Shown here: piece by piece, positions 6,146 to 6,914 of the stretch
Layout: each line of letters starts with the position of its first letter
How positions within the stretch are numbered: position 1 is the first letter of the stretch
NCBI GenBank assembly: GCA_019594195.1
Contig: JAFDTP010000087.1
Span: 1-6,914, forward strand
Reading direction: 5' to 3'
DNA: 6,914 bases
DNA from: Thermoplasmata archaeon
GTDB lineage: Archaea; Thermoplasmatota; Thermoplasmata; Halarchaeoplasmatales; Halarchaeoplasmataceae
The notes under the pieces: generated by a model
What the model saw: the letters and a program-made list of their open reading frames with translations, nothing else
Databases searched by the model: none
What the model was told of the DNA's origin: nothing
Program-made: the position numbers and the translations under genes

Positions 6146-6205
6146 AAAAAACGATTAAAAGGAGGTTCCTGATCTTTATCAGGATATCTCATCACTCTTT
6201 TTTTT
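6146..6205. terminator. Bidirectional terminator between convergent genes
   Basis: TCCTGAT (6167-6173), CTTT, ATCAGGA (6178-6184) forms a perfect 7-base-pair stem with a 4-base loop. On the plus strand a run of eight T follows at 6198-6205, inside the 3' end of the cupin gene. On the minus strand T-runs of four (6160-6157) and six (6151-6146) follow. The element therefore could end transcripts from the surface-protein gene and from the cupin gene. Confidence 0.5.
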
Positions 6206-6575
6206 CCTTTATCTCTGTCTTTATCTCCCCAGCCGGAACTATACAAAGGAACTGGATACTCTCGTCATATGGATTTTCGTAAGAATGCGGTACATCTGAG
6301 GGTATGTACAGGACATCGTCTTTTTCAGCTATCTTCGTCTCATCTCCGAGTGTGACTTTCATCTTTCCTTTCAAAATATATTGAACGTGATCAGTCTTAT
6401 CGTGTTCATGGTGTGGCATATGAGCCCCTGGTTCCATAGTGAATTTTCTCATGAAACAATTCTCAGCTCCTTCTTTGTCGGTGACCAATCTCTGTATCTC
6501 AATATTTTTTCCCCTTTCTACTGTTTCCGAAACTACTCCGTCCGAACTTATCAAAAGCGCACTTCCATCGGTCAT
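6192..6575 (-). CDS. Small single-domain cupin protein
   Basis: This 127-residue protein is a single conserved-barrel cupin (Cupin_2 type). Motif 1 is G50-x5-HEH-x4-H-x6-G70, giving metal ligands His56, His58 and His63; motif 2 is YIPSDVPHSYEN with His97. In the canonical motif the third ligand is Glu, so the site here would be four-His, a known variation. The size and lack of other domains are typical of cupins with sensing, isomerase or dioxygenase roles, and no substrate can be named. The highly charged end (KTEIKEKKE) is a short polar tail. It has its own promoter, almost no leader and no ribosome binding site, which supports the ATG at 6575. It is convergent with the surface-protein gene. 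Confidence 0.88.
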   Translation of the reverse strand: MTDGSALLISSDGVVSETVERGKNIEIQRLVTDKEGAENCFMRKFTMEPGAHMPHHEHDKTDHVQYILKGKMKVTLGDETKIAEKDDVLYIPSDVPHSYENPYDESIQFLCIVPAGEIKTEIKEKKE

Positions 6576-6602
6576 CTTATCTACAAGCGAATTGGGATAT
6601 CC

Positions 6603-6619
6603 TTTATATTTACTTTAGG
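6603..6619 (-). promoter_or_regulatory. TATA promoter of the cupin gene
   Basis: On the minus strand CCTAAAG (BRE-like) is followed by TAAATATAAA (6612-6603). The predicted transcription start, near 6580-6583, leaves only about 5-8 bases before the ATG, fitting leaderless translation. Confidence 0.6.
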
Positions 6620-6646
6620 TAACGAGAAAAAGTCATAGGTTGAAAT

Positions 6647-6662
6647 CAGAATATAAAAATAA
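6647..6662 (+). promoter_or_regulatory. Possible promoter reading into the tandem repeats
   Basis: CAGAATATAAAAATAA just left of the first repeat unit is a TATA-like tract. A transcript would start near 6679, inside the first unit. A related tract (GAAAAATAAAT) closes each full unit, so the region may instead be the degenerate left edge of the array. A/T richness makes chance matches easy. Confidence 0.25.
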
Positions 6663-6669
6663 AAACATT

Positions 6670-6914
6670 GGCGGGAATCTGTCAGGAATGAATCCCTAAT
6701 GCTCACTGATCAAAGATCAGCTCGTGAACCCGCGATCACTGTGAAAAATAAATGGAAAGCCACTGGCGGGAATCTGTCAGGAATGAATTCCTAACGCTCA
6801 CTGATCAAAGATCAGCTCGTGAACCCGCGATCACTGTGAAAAATAAATGGAAAGCCACTGGCGGGAATCTGTCAGGAATGAATTCCTAACGCTCACTGAT
6901 CAAAGATCAGCTCG
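6670..6914. repeat. 95-base tandem repeat array with internal inverted repeats
   Basis: Units start with GGCGGGAATCTGTCAGG at 6670, 6765 and 6860, an exact 95-base period; the third is cut at 55 bases by the window edge. Units 1 and 2 differ at two positions (25 and 31; window 6694 and 6700), and the visible part of unit 3 equals unit 2. Each full unit can form three stems: GCGGG/CCCGC (unit positions 2-6 with 60-64), AGGAA/TTCCT with loop TGAA (15-19 with 24-28; one mismatch in unit 1), and CTGATC-AAA-GATCAG (37-51), extendable by TCA/TGA across a 4-base bulge. The first encloses the other two as a three-way junction. Each has three GATC sites. The period is not a multiple of three and stops occur, so it is non-coding. 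Identity is unknown: a structured RNA, a satellite-type repeat or a protein-binding array are all possible. Confidence 0.9.

Noticed and set aside
6381..6638. 85-codon plus-strand frame overlapping the cupin
   Set aside because: It lies over the clear cupin motifs on the other strand and shows no recognisable features.
6670..6914. CRISPR array
   Set aside because: The entire 95-base unit is repeated with only two differences, so there are no unique spacers, and no cas gene is visible.
6670..6914. Integron attC array
   Set aside because: TCCTAAC resembles one attC box, but there is no partner GTTRRRY on the same strand in the unit, no cassette genes between units and no integrase in the window.
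6670..6914. Hammerhead or other self-cleaving ribozyme repeats
   Set aside because: A three-way junction is possible, but the hammerhead core CUGAUGA...GAAA is absent on both strands; CTGATCAAAG only partly resembles it.
6670..6914. Coding repeat (repetitive protein)
   Set aside because: The 95-base period shifts frame each unit and stop codons occur, for example TAA shortly after the start of a unit.

Overview
The window looks archaeal. The likely promoters are purine-rich BRE plus A/T-rich TATA boxes (for example TTTATATA and CTATATAG) rather than bacterial -35/-10 pairs. The first genes of transcription units start a few bases after the expected transcription start, while an internal gene has a strong GGAGG-type ribosome binding site. 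Arginine is mostly AGA/AGG. The protein families also fit: a COG1340-like coiled-coil protein, an acidic zinc-ribbon membrane protein, and a large secreted protein ending in a PGF-CTERM-like anchor. A euryarchaeote in the broad sense, perhaps Thermoplasmata-like, is my best guess. Nothing here fixes the lineage.

Layout. 1-934: promoter and a 290-residue coiled-coil protein. 935-2960: a two-gene unit, a metallo-beta-lactamase-fold hydrolase of the RNase Z/arylsulfatase type, then a GT4-like glycosyltransferase 10 bases downstream with its own ribosome binding site. 3002-3556 (minus strand, convergent with the glycosyltransferase): a two-pass membrane protein with two zinc ribbons on an extremely acidic tail. 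3557-3809: an A/T-rich divergent control region with two TATA boxes, a perfect 20-base dyad, and a hairpin that fills nearly all of the predicted leader of the next gene. 3810-6029: a 739-residue secreted surface protein with a signal peptide, a duplicated module of about 240 residues, two InlB-B-like repeats and a PGF/transmembrane C-terminus. 6030-6191: no convincing gene, but a hairpin with T-runs on both sides that could terminate both convergent genes. 6192-6575 (minus): a small cupin. 6670 to the window edge: a 95-base tandem repeat, two full units and one cut by the end of the window, non-coding and with three nested or adjacent inverted repeats.

How the genes relate. The glycosyltransferase, the membrane zinc-ribbon protein and the large anchored protein could all concern the cell envelope, but apart from the hydrolase-glycosyltransferase pair each gene appears to have its own promoter, so joint function is inference. 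The most unusual items are the structured 95-base repeat array at the right edge and the hairpin/double ribosome-binding-site leader of the surface protein. No defence system, transposase, integrase, tRNA or rRNA was seen.
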